A stretch of 64,000 nucleotides of DNA from ZC4RG25 sp041687075 (GCA_041687075.1 JAWLCO010000004.1:13502-77501), one strand, 5' to 3'. Shown: positions 15,108-24,210, counted from the first letter of the stretch. A program made the numbers and translations. Notes: generated by a model from the letters alone, not told the origin.

Positions 15108-16407
15108 CATAAATCGGAAACTTCCGGCAGAGCTCGACCGCCTCTTCGCGCACGCGCGCCTCGACGGCAGTATTGCTCTCTTCACCGTTCTCGGCCAGTC
15201 CGTCCAGAACCTCCGCGATCATGCGGCCGATGGCCTTGAACTCCTCGACGCCGAAGCCGCGGGTAGTGCCGGCCGGGGAGCCGAGGCGGATGCCGGAGGT
15301 GACCGTCGGCTTCTCGGGGTCGAAGGGCACGCCGTTCTTGTTGCACGTGATGTGCGCACGGCCGAGTGCCTTCTCCGAGATATTCCCGGTGAGCTTCTTG
15401 GGGCGCAGGTCCACCAGCATCAGGTGCGTGTCGGTGCCGCCGGCCACCAGGTCGTAGCCGGCGGCCTTCAGCACCTCGCCCATGGCCGTGGCGTTCTCGA
15501 CGACCGCCTTGGCGTAGGTCTTGAACTCAGGCCGCAGTGCTTCGCCGAAGGCAACCGCCTTGGCCGCGATGATGTGCATAAGCGGCCCGCCCTGCAGGCC
15601 CGGGAAGATGGCCGAGTTGACCTTCTTGGCGATCTCCGGGTCGTTGGTCAGGATCATGCCGCCGCGCGGGCCGCGGAGCGTCTTGTGCGTGGTGGTGGTG
15701 ACCACGTGGGCGTGCGGCACCGGATTGGGATGCACGCCGCCGGCGACGAGCCCCGCGAAGTGCGCCATGTCGACCATCAGATAGGCGCCGGCCTCGTCTG
15801 CAATCTCCCGGAACGCAGCGAAATCGATGGTTCTCGGATAAGCCGAGCCGCCCGCGATGATGATCCGCGGCTTGTGCTCCTTCGCGAGCGCGCGCACCTC
15901 GTCGTGGTCGATGCGGTGGTCCTGCCGGCGCACGCTATAGTGCACCGCGTTGAACCACTTGCCGGACATGTTGACCGGCGAGCCATGCGTCAGGTGACCG
16001 CCGGCCGCGAGCGACAGGCCGAGGATGGTGTCCCCCGGTTTGGCCAGCGCCATGAACACACCCTGGTTGGCCTGGCTGCCGGAATGGGGCTGCACGTTGG
16101 CGAAGGTGGAGCCAAACAGCTTTTTCGCCCGCTCGATGGCCAGTTCCTCGGCAACGTCGACATGCTGACAGCCGCCGTAGTAGCGCCGGCCCGGGTAGCC
16201 CTCGGCATACTTGTTCGTGAGCACCGATCCGGCGGCCTCGAGCACGGCTCGCGACACGATGTTCTCCGAGGCGATCAACTCGATCTCGTTCTGCTGGCGC
16301 GAGAGCTCGGCCGCCACGGCGCCGTAAAGCTCGGGATCACGCTCGGCGAGTGTTTCGCTGAAAAAGCCTGGCGATGCGATCGGTCGGCCGGAACTGGCGG
16401 TGCTCAT
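15097..16407 (-). CDS. glyA: Serine hydroxymethyltransferase
   Basis: GlyA interconverts serine and glycine with tetrahydrofolate and is the main source of one-carbon units. The 436-residue PLP enzyme has ELIASENIVSRAV, NKYAEGYPGRRYYGGCQ, QPHSGSQANQGV and the PLP-lysine motif VVTTTTHKTLRGPRGG. All family landmarks are present and the length is typical. The last codons and stop lie in an intergenic 8-bp repeat array, so the C-terminus may differ from relatives. It precedes nrdR. Confidence 0.97.
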   Translation of the reverse strand: MSTASSGRPIASPGFFSETLAERDPELYGAVAAELSRQQNEIELIASENIVSRAVLEAAGSVLTNKYAEGYPGRRYYGGCQHVDVAEELAIERAKKLFGSTFANVQPHSGSQANQGVFMALAKPGDTILGLSLAAGGHLTHGSPVNMSGKWFNAVHYSVRRQDHRIDHDEVRALAKEHKPRIIIAGGSAYPRTIDFAAFREIADEAGAYLMVDMAHFAGLVAGGVHPNPVPHAHVVTTTTHKTLRGPRGGMILTNDPEIAKKVNSAIFPGLQGGPLMHIIAAKAVAFGEALRPEFKTYAKAVVENATAMGEVLKAAGYDLVAGGTDTHLMLVDLRPKKLTGNISEKALGRAHITCNKNGVPFDPEKPTVTSGIRLGSPAGTTRGFGVEEFKAIGRMIAEVLDGLAENGEESNTAVEARVREEAVELCRKFPIYGDS

Positions 16408-16573
16408 GGGTCGTGCTCTTTAGCGGGAGAATGGTAACAGCAGGCGCTGGACGGCGCAGGTCCAGATCCGGGGTCGGCATAGCACGAGCCTCCGCTGCCC
16501 AACAACAAGCGCGGGGCGCCTTGGGACGCGATGGCGCGGTCGAGCTCGTAATGCCGGCCCATCTGTCAAATGC

Positions 16574-16710
16574 CGTCATCCCGTGCCCGGTGCAGCCCAA
16601 GTGCGGTGCACCGCAGGGACGGGATCTTGCGGCTGGCGAGGTCGTGTGCGTGGCAAGATCCCGGCTCAGCGCCGCACCGTGTCATGCTGGCGGCGTGTCC
16701 GGGATGGCGG
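16574..16710. repeat. Inverted pair of about 60-bp palindromic intergenic elements (glyA-hemA)
   Basis: One copy runs forward (16574-16632), from CGTCATCCCG to GGGATCTTGCGG. A second runs in reverse (16651-16710), so its minus-strand reading goes from CCGCCATCCCGG to GGGATCTTGCCA. Each copy is itself an imperfect hairpin. The same element occurs at 24.1 kb and 39.8-40.1 kb. This pair occupies most of the 307 bp between hemA and glyA; the rest up to glyA holds the glyA promoter region, with nothing else recognised. Confidence 0.8.
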
Positions 16711-16714
16711 ATTG

Positions 16715-17944
16715 TTATTCTGCCGCGATGCGGATCGACCCGGACCCGAGCTGGAACTCGGCCCAGAGTGCGGAGAGCGCTGACACGAGGTGGTCGATGT
16801 CGCCGTCCGAGTGTTGCGGCGTCGGGGTGAAGCGCAGGCGCTCCGTGCCGCGGGGCACGGTGGGGTAGTTGATAGGCTGGACGTAGATGCCGAAGCGGGC
16901 GAGCAGCGCGTCCGAGATTTTCTTGCAAAGAACGGGATCACCCACCATCACCGGCACGATGTGGCTCGGATTATCCTGCACCGGCAGTCCGGCCGCAGTC
17001 AGCCGCTGCTTCAGGCTCTGCGCGCGTTCCTGATGCCGCTCCCGCTCCGCTGTGCTCGCCTTCAGGTAGCGCACGCTGGCAAGCGCCCCGGCGACGATGA
17101 CAGGCGCCAGCGAGGTGGTGAAGATGAAGCCCGGAGCACAGCTCCTGATGGCATCGACGCAGGCACGGCTGGCGGCAATGTAGCCGCCCATCACGCCGAA
17201 GCCCTTGGCGAGCGTAGCGTTGATGATGTCGACCCGGTCAAGCACGCGATCGCGCTCGGCAATGCCGCCGCCGCGCGGCCCGTACATGCCGACGGCGTGC
17301 ACCTCGTCGAGGTAGGTCAGGGCGCCGTACCGCTCGGCGAGGTCGCAGATGGCCGCAATCGGCGCGATCGTTCCGTCCATGGAGTAGACGGACTCGAAGG
17401 CGATGATCTTCGGCGTCTCCCGGTCGAAATCCTTGAGGTGGGCTTCGAGGTCAGCCAGATCGTTGTGCCGCCAGATTCGCTTCGGCCCGCCACCGTGCCG
17501 GATCCCTTCGATCATGGAGGCATGGTTCTTCTCGTCGGAGAAGATGACGGCGCCGGGCAGCAGCTTGACCAGCGTGGACAGGGTCGCATCGTTGGCGATG
17601 TAGGCCGACGTGAAGAGCAGCGCCGCTTCCTTCCCGTGAAGATCGGCAAGCTCCGCCTCCAACTCCACGTGATAGTGTGTCGTGCCGGAGATGTTGCGCG
17701 TGCCGCCCGAGCCGGCGCCGGCGGTGTCCAGTGCCTCGTGCATGGCCGACAGCACCACCGGATGCTGTCCCATCGCCAGATAATCGTTGGAGCACCAGAC
17801 AGTGATGGGCTGCTTTGCGCCGGAGCCATAGTAGTCGGCTGCCGGGAAGGCGCCGCAACTCCGCCTCAGGTCGGCGAACACGCGATAGCGCCCCTCGGCT
17901 TGGATCGCCTCCAGCGCGCTCTGGAACTTTGATTGATAATCCAC
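16715..17944 (-). CDS. hemA: 5-aminolevulinate synthase (C4 pathway)
   Basis: This PLP enzyme condenses glycine with succinyl-CoA, the alphaproteobacterial route into haem. From the GTG used here it has 409 residues starting VDYQSKFQSALEAI, which aligns with the usual MDYQ-type N-terminus; AGGTGG nine bases upstream is a fitting Shine-Dalgarno. An ATG 19 codons further up is the alternative. Key motifs are VWCSNDYLAMGQHP, GSGGTRNISGTTHYH, DEVHAVGMYGPRGGGIAERD and the PLP lysine in NATLAKGFGVMGG. hemB lies about 5 kb away. Confidence 0.96.
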   Translation of the reverse strand: MDYQSKFQSALEAIQAEGRYRVFADLRRSCGAFPAADYYGSGAKQPITVWCSNDYLAMGQHPVVLSAMHEALDTAGAGSGGTRNISGTTHYHVELEAELADLHGKEAALLFTSAYIANDATLSTLVKLLPGAVIFSDEKNHASMIEGIRHGGGPKRIWRHNDLADLEAHLKDFDRETPKIIAFESVYSMDGTIAPIAAICDLAERYGALTYLDEVHAVGMYGPRGGGIAERDRVLDRVDIINATLAKGFGVMGGYIAASRACVDAIRSCAPGFIFTTSLAPVIVAGALASVRYLKASTAERERHQERAQSLKQRLTAAGLPVQDNPSHIVPVMVGDPVLCKKISDALLARFGIYVQPINYPTVPRGTERLRFTPTPQHSDGDIDHLVSALSALWAEFQLGSGSIRIAAE

Positions 17945-18119
17945 CGCTCCCGCCACCTCGCGTACGAGCCTTAGGTGAGGTTCTGCCCAGGGACGGCCCA
18001 TACATCAACATCCCTGATGTCGCGGCGCAACCCAAGGTTTGAGCTTACCGCCGCTGCCGGCCCCAGCGGCCATGGGAGCACGGGAGCCGCAGCCGCCGCC
18101 TTGATCGGCATCAACGGCT

Positions 18120-19415
18120 TCAGTAGGCCGCAGCCGTCGCCCCGACGCCGTCCTTCCGGTAGAGATCGCGGCGGAACTGCACGACCCCGTCCTCAGTGGC
18201 CCAGGCTGTGATGTAGGCCATGTAGATGGGGACCGGCTTCTTGAGGCTCACGTCCTTCCGCTCGCCGGACTTCTTCATGGCTCTCACGTGCTCGACGGTC
18301 CATCCGTTGTCGCGCAGCAGCCACGCGGCCAGCTCCTCGACGTTCTGTACGCGCACGCAGCCGGAGCTTGCGGCCCGGAAGTTGCGCCCGAAGATGCTCT
18401 CCGACGGCGTATCGTGCAGGTAGACGGAATAGTTGTTGTGAAAGTTGATCTTCAGGAACCCGAGCGGATTGTCCTTACCGGGCTGCTGCCGGTAGGTGAG
18501 GTTATGCACGATGCTCGATGACCAGTTGATCTTCGAGCTGTCGAGCTTGCGTCCGTCCGCGCCATAGGCATCGATCCCGTACACCTTCAGCACGTCCTGG
18601 TTGCTCCGGGCCAACTCGCGGCCCTTGGGGATCAGGTCCTTGGCAATGACCGTCGGCGGCACTGTCCAGATCGGGTTGAAGTTCAGCTCATGAACGGTCG
18701 AGCGCAGGACAGGTGTCTGCCGGTCGATCTTGCCAACCACCCCGGCGTGTCTGGAGACGACCCGATCGTTCTCGACGGCCTCGATCTGCGCGGCGGGAAT
18801 GTTGACCAGCACGTATCTCTTGCCGGCCGAGCGTGCCAGTGCGCTGACCCGGTCCAGATTGGTCCGCAGTTGGCGGAGCCTGGCCGAGGCCGGGACGTTG
18901 AGCGCTGCGATCGTACGGGCGTCGACGATGCCCGTCGGCGCCAGACCGTTCGACGCCTGGAAGCGCTTCACCGCGCGCTCCAGGTAGTAGTCGAAGTAAT
19001 CGGGATAGCTCGAGCCTTCCCGCAGGTCCCCGGACATGAGCAGCCGATCCCGGAGCAGACGGACGGCCCGATTGGTCATCCCGGCCTGCAATTTGACCTC
19101 GGGCAGAGGTTGCCAGCCGCCGTCCTTCACGATTGCGGCGTATCGTTTGATGGCCGCTTTCATTGGCTCGATGTTGGCAGCTGAGACGGTAGGATAGCCG
19201 CGTGGCGGATTGGCCTCCCAATCCCGGATGAAGCTCCTGTCGTAGGGCTGCGAATAGGTCGGAACATTGTCGGCAAAGGGGTTCCAGCTCGCGCCATCGT
19301 GGGCTGAAGCCGGTGCGCCGGCTGCCATGGATGCTGTGATGCCCGCCGCGACGAAGCCGATCAGGTTGGCCGCCCTCCGGCCGCTGAATGCCCGTACGTC
19401 CACCACTTCGTGCAC
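18120..19415 (-). CDS. ldtP: L,D-transpeptidase (YkuD family, LdtP-like)
   Basis: The 431-residue protein has an N-terminal signal or anchor (about 15-38), a peptidoglycan-binding-like domain (about 110-172, with AVKRFQASNGL) and a YkuD domain (about 200-400). The catalytic motif is YLHDTPSES (H334) with SSGCVRVQN (C353). Such enzymes form 3-3 cross-links or attach proteins to peptidoglycan in the periplasm. A MarR-type ldtR gene lies immediately upstream on the same strand. In Liberibacter and Sinorhizobium LdtR controls a neighbouring ldtP; the symbol is given on that synteny. Confidence 0.88.
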   Translation of the reverse strand: MHEVVDVRAFSGRRAANLIGFVAAGITASMAAGAPASAHDGASWNPFADNVPTYSQPYDRSFIRDWEANPPRGYPTVSAANIEPMKAAIKRYAAIVKDGGWQPLPEVKLQAGMTNRAVRLLRDRLLMSGDLREGSSYPDYFDYYLERAVKRFQASNGLAPTGIVDARTIAALNVPASARLRQLRTNLDRVSALARSAGKRYVLVNIPAAQIEAVENDRVVSRHAGVVGKIDRQTPVLRSTVHELNFNPIWTVPPTVIAKDLIPKGRELARSNQDVLKVYGIDAYGADGRKLDSSKINWSSSIVHNLTYRQQPGKDNPLGFLKINFHNNYSVYLHDTPSESIFGRNFRAASSGCVRVQNVEELAAWLLRDNGWTVEHVRAMKKSGERKDVSLKKPVPIYMAYITAWATEDGVVQFRRDLYRKDGVGATAAAY

Positions 19416-19750
19416 TCCTCGCCCTGCAGCTCAACCCTCGCCAGAATCCTGCCGCTTCCACTAAGCCGGATCAGCGTTAACGAATTCTGAGCGCGTGTGG
19501 CAGTTCCGACCACATACCATAATCGCTAGGACGGCGGAGCGTTCCCGGCGCGTCCATGGCGTGGTTGCCGCGTGGGTCCGGGGCGGAACCGCCGACCTCG
19601 GACCTTCCTTCAAGCCAATGCGGCAGGGAAGTGAGAAGTTTGTCTGGTTTGCCCTAATTCGTGAAGGCGATGCCGTGCTGCAACAATAGACCCCTGCATG
19701 GCAGCGCCCGGGTCTTCGTTGGCAACGGGCTTGCAACTCTCGGGCGGCTA
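19416..19750. other. 335-bp intergenic region upstream of the L,D-transpeptidase gene
   Basis: No credible gene was found here. It should contain the ldtP promoter and the end of the ldtR transcript. A short inverted repeat, TGTGG-N9-CCACA at 19496-19514, lies about 80 bp upstream of the ldtP start and is a weak candidate operator. No terminator hairpin with a T-run was recognised. Confidence 0.4.
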
Positions 19751-20257
19751 TCAGAGCCGATACCGGATCTGGTCGGACCAGAACCGCTCGAGCCGCATGA
19801 GCACGCGGTTCAGATCCTGGAGATCATCGAAGCCGACCTCGCCCACGCTTCCGAGCGAGCGGAGCTGGCGTCTGTACAGGCGGCGAACGGTCTCGCAGAT
19901 CTCCTCGCCCTTGCTCGTCAGCCGCACGCGGACCGAACGGCGGTCGTGGTCAGAGCGCTTGTAGTGGATGTAGCCCAGCTCCACGAGCTTCTTCAGGTTA
20001 TAGGAGACGTTCGAGCCGAGATAGTAGCCGCGCGTCTTCAGCTCCCCGGCCGTGAGCTCCTCACCGCCGAGATTGTGCAGCAGCAGTGCCTGGACGGGAT
20101 TGAGATCGCAGCCGCCGTTACGATCGAACTCGTCCTTGATCACGTCGAGCAGCAGCCGGTGAAGGCGCTCGACGAGCCGCAGTGCCTGCAGGTACTCGGC
20201 CTCCAGATCCCTGCCTGATACTGGCGCCGGTTGCGCCTCAGCGTGAACGAGTGTCAT
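19751..20257 (-). CDS. ldtR: MarR-family regulator LdtR
   Basis: The 168-residue winged-helix regulator has LNPVQALLLHNLGGEELTAGELKTRGYYLGSNVSYNLKKLVELGYI (split here by context) as recognition region, and the wing SDHDRRSVRVRLTSKGEEI. The segment around LKTRGYYLGSNVSY is distinctive for LdtR. In Candidatus Liberibacter asiaticus LdtR activates ldtP and osmotic tolerance genes; that role is inferred here from similarity and from the adjacent L,D-transpeptidase. The start is the ATG of MTLVHAEAQ; upstream in-frame sequence has no counterpart in the family. Confidence 0.88.
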   Translation of the reverse strand: MTLVHAEAQPAPVSGRDLEAEYLQALRLVERLHRLLLDVIKDEFDRNGGCDLNPVQALLLHNLGGEELTAGELKTRGYYLGSNVSYNLKKLVELGYIHYKRSDHDRRSVRVRLTSKGEEICETVRRLYRRQLRSLGSVGEVGFDDLQDLNRVLMRLERFWSDQIRYRL

Positions 20258-20367
20258 GCCTACCCCCGCATTTTCTCCAGTCGTGGCCTTGCTGGCCGCC
20301 GCTCGCCGGACGCTACAGGGGGCAGGTTGAATCACTGCCTAAGAGAGATGGTAAAGGTTCAGCAAAC

Positions 20368-20388
20368 GGATGTCGCCGAAAGACATCC
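20368..20388. promoter_or_regulatory. Perfect 7-bp inverted repeat between the enoyl-CoA hydratase-family gene and ldtR
   Basis: GGATGTC and GACATCC are separated by 7 bases, about 110 bp upstream of the ldtR start and 9 bp past the stop of the upstream gene. A further half-site GATGTC lies at 20393-20398. It may be an operator for LdtR autoregulation, or an mRNA 3' hairpin of the upstream gene; only a weak T-tract follows on the minus strand. Confidence 0.45.
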
Positions 20389-20396
20389 TGCTGATG

Positions 20397-21503
20397 TCAG
20401 ACCCGGGCCGCCTGCATCTCCTGCCGGGTCGGCAGGATGAGCTCGCGGCCGGGCTGGAAGGCGAAGAAGCGATCGACTAATGCGTCCGACACCTGGGACA
20501 GGTGCGCCGGAGACCAACGTGGGCGCCGGTCCTTGTCGATCAGCAGCGCGCGCACGCCCTCGTGCAAGTCGTGCGATTCGAGAAACCGGCAGCCCAGCCG
20601 ATAGTCAAGCATGAGTGTCTGCCGCAGATCCCGGAAGGCGGCTTCCCGGATGTGGCGAAAGCTGACCTTGAGCGCGGTTGGCGAGCGCTGCTTGAGCTCC
20701 TGGAGGACGCCCTCACACCACGGGCCGGCGGCGCCGCCTCGCTGAGCCTCGTCACCAAGCCGCTCGATGATTTCCTCGACTGATCCACACGCGAAGCAGC
20801 GCTGCAGGACGTCGCGATAGGGCGCGATCTCGCCGGGGCCGGGGTCTTCATGGCGGTCGTCGAGCAGCGGGTCCACCGGATCGGCAGTCCGCAAGCTCGC
20901 TTCGATCTCTCCGAAGCGGCTCGCCGGAATGCAGTGTGTCACCAACCCCAGCCGATAAGCATCAGCGCGGCCGATGCGGCGGCCCGTGAGCCCGAGGTAA
21001 AGGCCGATCTCATCCGGCATTCGGGCGAAGACCCAGGCAAGCCCCACGTCGGGGAAGAAGCCGACGCCGGTTTCGGGCATGGCGAAGGCGAAGCTCTCGC
21101 CGGCAACCCGATGCGTCCCGTAGAGAGTGAGGCCCGCACCCGAGCCCATGATCAGACCATCGATCAGCGAGATCGTCGGTTTGGAGAAGCACTCGAGCAG
21201 CCAGATCATCCTGTAGTCGTCAGCCAGGAGCTGCCGGGCGCGCTCCGGCGCCTCACGTGCAGCCTGGCTCAGCTCGCGCAAATCACCGCCTGCGGAGAAC
21301 GCGCCGGCTGTTGCCGATCGGATGATGAGAGCATAGACGCCGGGATCGCGGGCGAACCGCGGGATAGCCGCAGCTATCTCCAACCGCATGGGGCCCGAGA
21401 TGGCATTGAGGGCCTGCGAGCGGTTCAGTGTCATCGTGGCGGCAGCGCCTTCCAGGGCGATCGCAAGGTCTCCGCAAGGTTTCGTGGTCGATACTGACGT
21501 CAT
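20397..21503 (-). CDS. Enoyl-CoA hydratase/isomerase family protein, 3-hydroxyisobutyryl-CoA hydrolase type
   Basis: The 368-residue crotonase-fold protein has NRSQALNAIS, the oxyanion-hole segment FSAGGDLREL, and DGLIMGSGAGL followed by MPETGVGFFPDVG. This last motif with the C-terminal LMLDYRLGCRFLESHDLHEGVRALLIDKDRRPRWSP-type region (seen in two blocks) marks the HIBYL-CoA hydrolase branch of valine breakdown. The start has a good GAAGGA Shine-Dalgarno. No other valine-pathway gene is adjacent, so a different acyl-CoA substrate is possible. Confidence 0.87.
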   Translation of the reverse strand: MTSVSTTKPCGDLAIALEGAAATMTLNRSQALNAISGPMRLEIAAAIPRFARDPGVYALIIRSATAGAFSAGGDLRELSQAAREAPERARQLLADDYRMIWLLECFSKPTISLIDGLIMGSGAGLTLYGTHRVAGESFAFAMPETGVGFFPDVGLAWVFARMPDEIGLYLGLTGRRIGRADAYRLGLVTHCIPASRFGEIEASLRTADPVDPLLDDRHEDPGPGEIAPYRDVLQRCFACGSVEEIIERLGDEAQRGGAAGPWCEGVLQELKQRSPTALKVSFRHIREAAFRDLRQTLMLDYRLGCRFLESHDLHEGVRALLIDKDRRPRWSPAHLSQVSDALVDRFFAFQPGRELILPTRQEMQAARV

Positions 21504-21671
21504 GTGTCCTTCGATTTGGATCGCTTGGGAGATTTGCCCACAGGCCGGACCGGCAGACGTGTCGCCGTCTGCGATGGACCTGTGCACAGCGGGCGGATCG
21601 GCGAAGCTTGACGCGTGCGCCGCAAGGGTGAACGCTGAGACGCGCGTGATGTCAAGGGAGCGGGGGCAGGG

Positions 21672-22826
21672 ATGGGCTTGAGGGTTCTGGCGACTGGCGC
21701 GAAGCAGGTGGGCTACGCAATGCTTGCAGCGGCGCTGCTCGCCCAGCCCGTTTGGGCCGAGGGTGCTGGACCCAAGGCGGCCGAAGCGCCGGCGGCGGCA
21801 CAGGCCAATGATGCGGGGCAAGGCGGGGCTGCAGCGGAAGCGACCAAGTCAGGGGGCGACGTGAGTGCTGCCGGGCCCGCTCCCGACATCTGGTCCGAGC
21901 AGGAAATTTCCGAGGCAAAGGCTTACTGCGACACGGTCCTTCGCGGAGTCGAGGCGGTTCTCGAACCGGCCGACCCGATCAAGGAAGGTGAGTGTGGCGC
22001 CCCGGCCCCGGTGCGGCTGCTCAGCCTCGGCCGCGATCCCGAGGTGACGCTGTCGCCGCCGGTGACGGTCAACTGCGACATGGTGGTGAAGCTCGCCGAT
22101 TGGCTGAAGGAGGATCTGCAGCCGCTGGCGTTGAAACACCTTGGCGCGCCCATCGTTCGCATGAGAACGATGAGCTCCTATTCCTGCCGGAATGCCTACG
22201 GCCGCAAGAAGACGCGGCTGAGCGAGCACGCCCTGGCCAATGCCATAGATCTCGGCAGCTTTACGACGAGTGCCGGCACCGAAGCGGACCTGCTGAAGGG
22301 CTGGGGCCTGACGGCGCGTGACGTGCGCGCAATCGTGGCCAGAGCGAAGGCTGCAAGAGAGGCGGCCGAGAAAGGTCCCCGCAGAAACCCCAAAAATGGG
22401 AAGACAACTCCTGCGGACGGCGGCACGGAACGTGAGCCAGCCCTGCTGATGGCCTCCGCCGGGTCCGGGGCGAAGAGTGTGCCGCTTCCGATCCGCAAGC
22501 CACCGGCAGGTGTCGGACAGTGGCAGGTGCAGCTCAAGACCCGGGCCGGGAAATCCACCCGGGGTGCGCCAGACCTGCCGGCGCGCCGGTCACAGGCGAT
22601 CGCGATGGGTGGAGCGAGTCACCTCGGGGGACCGGAAACAGGGGCGGCCGACGCCGTGCCGGAACCGCATGCCCCAGACGACCAGATCGCGCTCTTCCTT
22701 CGGGCGGCTCATGGCGCGGCCTGCCGCCGGTTCGGCACGGTGTTGGGCCCGGAGGCCAACGAGGCACATCGCAACCATTTCCACCTCGACATGGCCAAAC
22801 GCAAGTATCGCAACTACTGCGAATGA
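21672..22826 (+). CDS. Extensin-like (M15-type peptidase-fold) secreted protein
   Basis: A signal peptide (1-29) and an Ala/Gly-rich stretch (30-70) precede the extensin-like C-terminal domain. CGAPAPVRLLSLG (109-121), SSYSCRNAYG, SEHALANAIDL (184-194, H186 and D193) and HRNHFHLD (366-373, H369 and H371) match the zinc ligands of D-Ala-D-Ala carboxypeptidase-like M15 folds. A long low-conservation insert (about 220-330) separates the two halves of the site. A periplasmic role on peptidoglycan is inferred; activity is not established for this family. The gene is divergent from the HIBYL-CoA hydrolase gene. Confidence 0.85.
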   Translation: MGLRVLATGAKQVGYAMLAAALLAQPVWAEGAGPKAAEAPAAAQANDAGQGGAAAEATKSGGDVSAAGPAPDIWSEQEISEAKAYCDTVLRGVEAVLEPADPIKEGECGAPAPVRLLSLGRDPEVTLSPPVTVNCDMVVKLADWLKEDLQPLALKHLGAPIVRMRTMSSYSCRNAYGRKKTRLSEHALANAIDLGSFTTSAGTEADLLKGWGLTARDVRAIVARAKAAREAAEKGPRRNPKNGKTTPADGGTEREPALLMASAGSGAKSVPLPIRKPPAGVGQWQVQLKTRAGKSTRGAPDLPARRSQAIAMGGASHLGGPETGAADAVPEPHAPDDQIALFLRAAHGAACRRFGTVLGPEANEAHRNHFHLDMAKRKYRNYCE

Positions 22827-22916
22827 TTGTTCCACGGGCCGATCGCGCACTTGCGTTCGGCGCCTGAGGTGGGGATGCTGTTGGCAGATCGTCCGCTTCA
22901 CTCGCCAGGGTCTGCC

Positions 22917-23981
22917 ATGAAGCCCCATTCCGGCCAAACACAGTCCGTGCCGCTGTCTGCGACGGCGGGTGGGGGCACGCCCCTGCAGCCGGGCATGTTC
23001 CCTGCCGTGCGCATGCGCAGGAACCGTCGCGCGGACTGGTCGCGCCGCCTTGTTGCTGAGAATGCACTGACGCCGTCGGACCTCATCTGGCCGATGTTCG
23101 TCGTGGAAGGCACCGACACCCGGATGCCGGTGGAGTCGATGCCGGGCGTCGAGCGCCTTTCGGTGGACCTCATCGTGTCCGCTGCAGAGGAGGCGGTCTC
23201 ACTCGGCATTCCGGCCATCGCTCTCTTTCCCTTCACAGACCCGGCGCTGCGCAGCGAGGACGCTCGCGAGGCCTTCAACCCGGACAATCTGGTGTGCCGG
23301 GCTACCCGTGCCGTCCGCGACGCCGGCCTGGAGATCGGGGTGGTGCTGGATGTGGCGCTCGACCCCTACACCAGTCATGGCCATGACGGCCTGATGCGTG
23401 GCAATACGATCCTCAACGATGAGACACTGGAGGCGCTGGTCCGGCAGTCGCTGGTGCAAGTCGAGGCCGGCTGTGACATCCTCGCGCCCTCGGACATGAT
23501 GGATGGCCGCATCGGCGCCATTCGCCAGGCCCTCGAAAGCGCCGGCCACCAGTCGACGCAGATCATGGCCTATGCGGCCAAATACGCCTCGGCCTTCTAC
23601 GGCCCCTTCCGGGATGCGGTGGGCTCGACGGGTGCCCTCAAAGGCGACAAGCGGACCTACCAGATGGATCCCGCGAACGCGGATGAGGCGTTGCGGGAGG
23701 TGGCCCTCGATCTGGCCGAGGGCGCCGATATGGTCATGGTCAAGCCGGGGATGCCTTATCTCGACGTCATCCGCAGCGTGCGTGACACATTCGGCGTACC
23801 GACGTTCGCCTATCAGGTCTCAGGGGAATACGCGATGCTCATGGCGGCGTCCGAACGCGGCTGGCTCGAGGGGGACAAGGTGATGATGGAAAGCCTGATG
23901 GGGTTCAAGCGGGCCGGAGCCGCGGGCATCCTGACCTATTTTGCACCGCGCGCGGCCCGGTTGCTGGCTGCCGGGCGCTGA
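22917..23981 (+). CDS. hemB: Porphobilinogen synthase (delta-aminolevulinic acid dehydratase)
   Basis: HemB joins two 5-aminolevulinate molecules into porphobilinogen, the step after hemA. The 354-residue protein has RRNRRADWSRRLVAEN, LIWPMFVVEG, the Schiff-base lysine segment MAYAAKYASAFYGPFRDA and MVMVKPGMPYLD with the second active lysine. The chosen ATG has an AGGG Shine-Dalgarno; in-frame upstream codons back to 22827 are not needed. The aspartate-type DVALDPYTSHGHDG replaces the cysteine-zinc loop, as in Mg-dependent enzymes. Confidence 0.96.
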   Translation: MKPHSGQTQSVPLSATAGGGTPLQPGMFPAVRMRRNRRADWSRRLVAENALTPSDLIWPMFVVEGTDTRMPVESMPGVERLSVDLIVSAAEEAVSLGIPAIALFPFTDPALRSEDAREAFNPDNLVCRATRAVRDAGLEIGVVLDVALDPYTSHGHDGLMRGNTILNDETLEALVRQSLVQVEAGCDILAPSDMMDGRIGAIRQALESAGHQSTQIMAYAAKYASAFYGPFRDAVGSTGALKGDKRTYQMDPANADEALREVALDLAEGADMVMVKPGMPYLDVIRSVRDTFGVPTFAYQVSGEYAMLMAASERGWLEGDKVMMESLMGFKRAGAAGILTYFAPRAARLLAAGR

Positions 23982-23983
23982 TT

Positions 23984-24020
23984 TCGTGAAATCGCCAAGT
24001 CGTGAAATCGTGAAGTCGGG
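23984..24020 (+). repeat. Left arm of 8-bp-period array (hemB-bpt gap)
   Basis: Four 8-bp units follow the hemB stop: TCGTGAAA, TCGCCAAG, TCGTGAAA and TCGTGAAG, then TCGGG. The unit matches the left arm in the nrdR-glyA gap. Its inverted partner lies at 24211-24250. Confidence 0.75.
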
Positions 24021-24057
24021 ACGAGCGCTCTCGGCCGGCTTGCGTCCAACCCACACC

Positions 24058-24193
24058 CGTCATCCCGGATGCACCGCAGCATGAAATGATGCGGTGCTAA
24101 GCCGGGATCTTGCCACGGGCACTGGCTCGCCCAGACGCAATATCCCGCGTCTGCAGTGCACCGCTTCGCGCTGCACCGCGCATGGAATGGCGG
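24058..24193. repeat. Inverted pair of about 60-bp palindromic intergenic elements (hemB-bpt)
   Basis: The forward copy (24058-24116) runs from CGTCATCCCGGATGCACCGC to GCCGGGATCTTGCC and folds into a strong hairpin with the loop around GAA. The reverse copy (24136-24193) begins, on the minus strand, CCGCCATTCCATGCGCGGTG and ends CGCGGGATATTGCG. The pair is bracketed by 8-bp arrays, filling most of the 378-bp gap between hemB and bpt. Confidence 0.8.
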
Positions 24194-24210
24194 GTGGGGT
24201 GATGCCCGGA

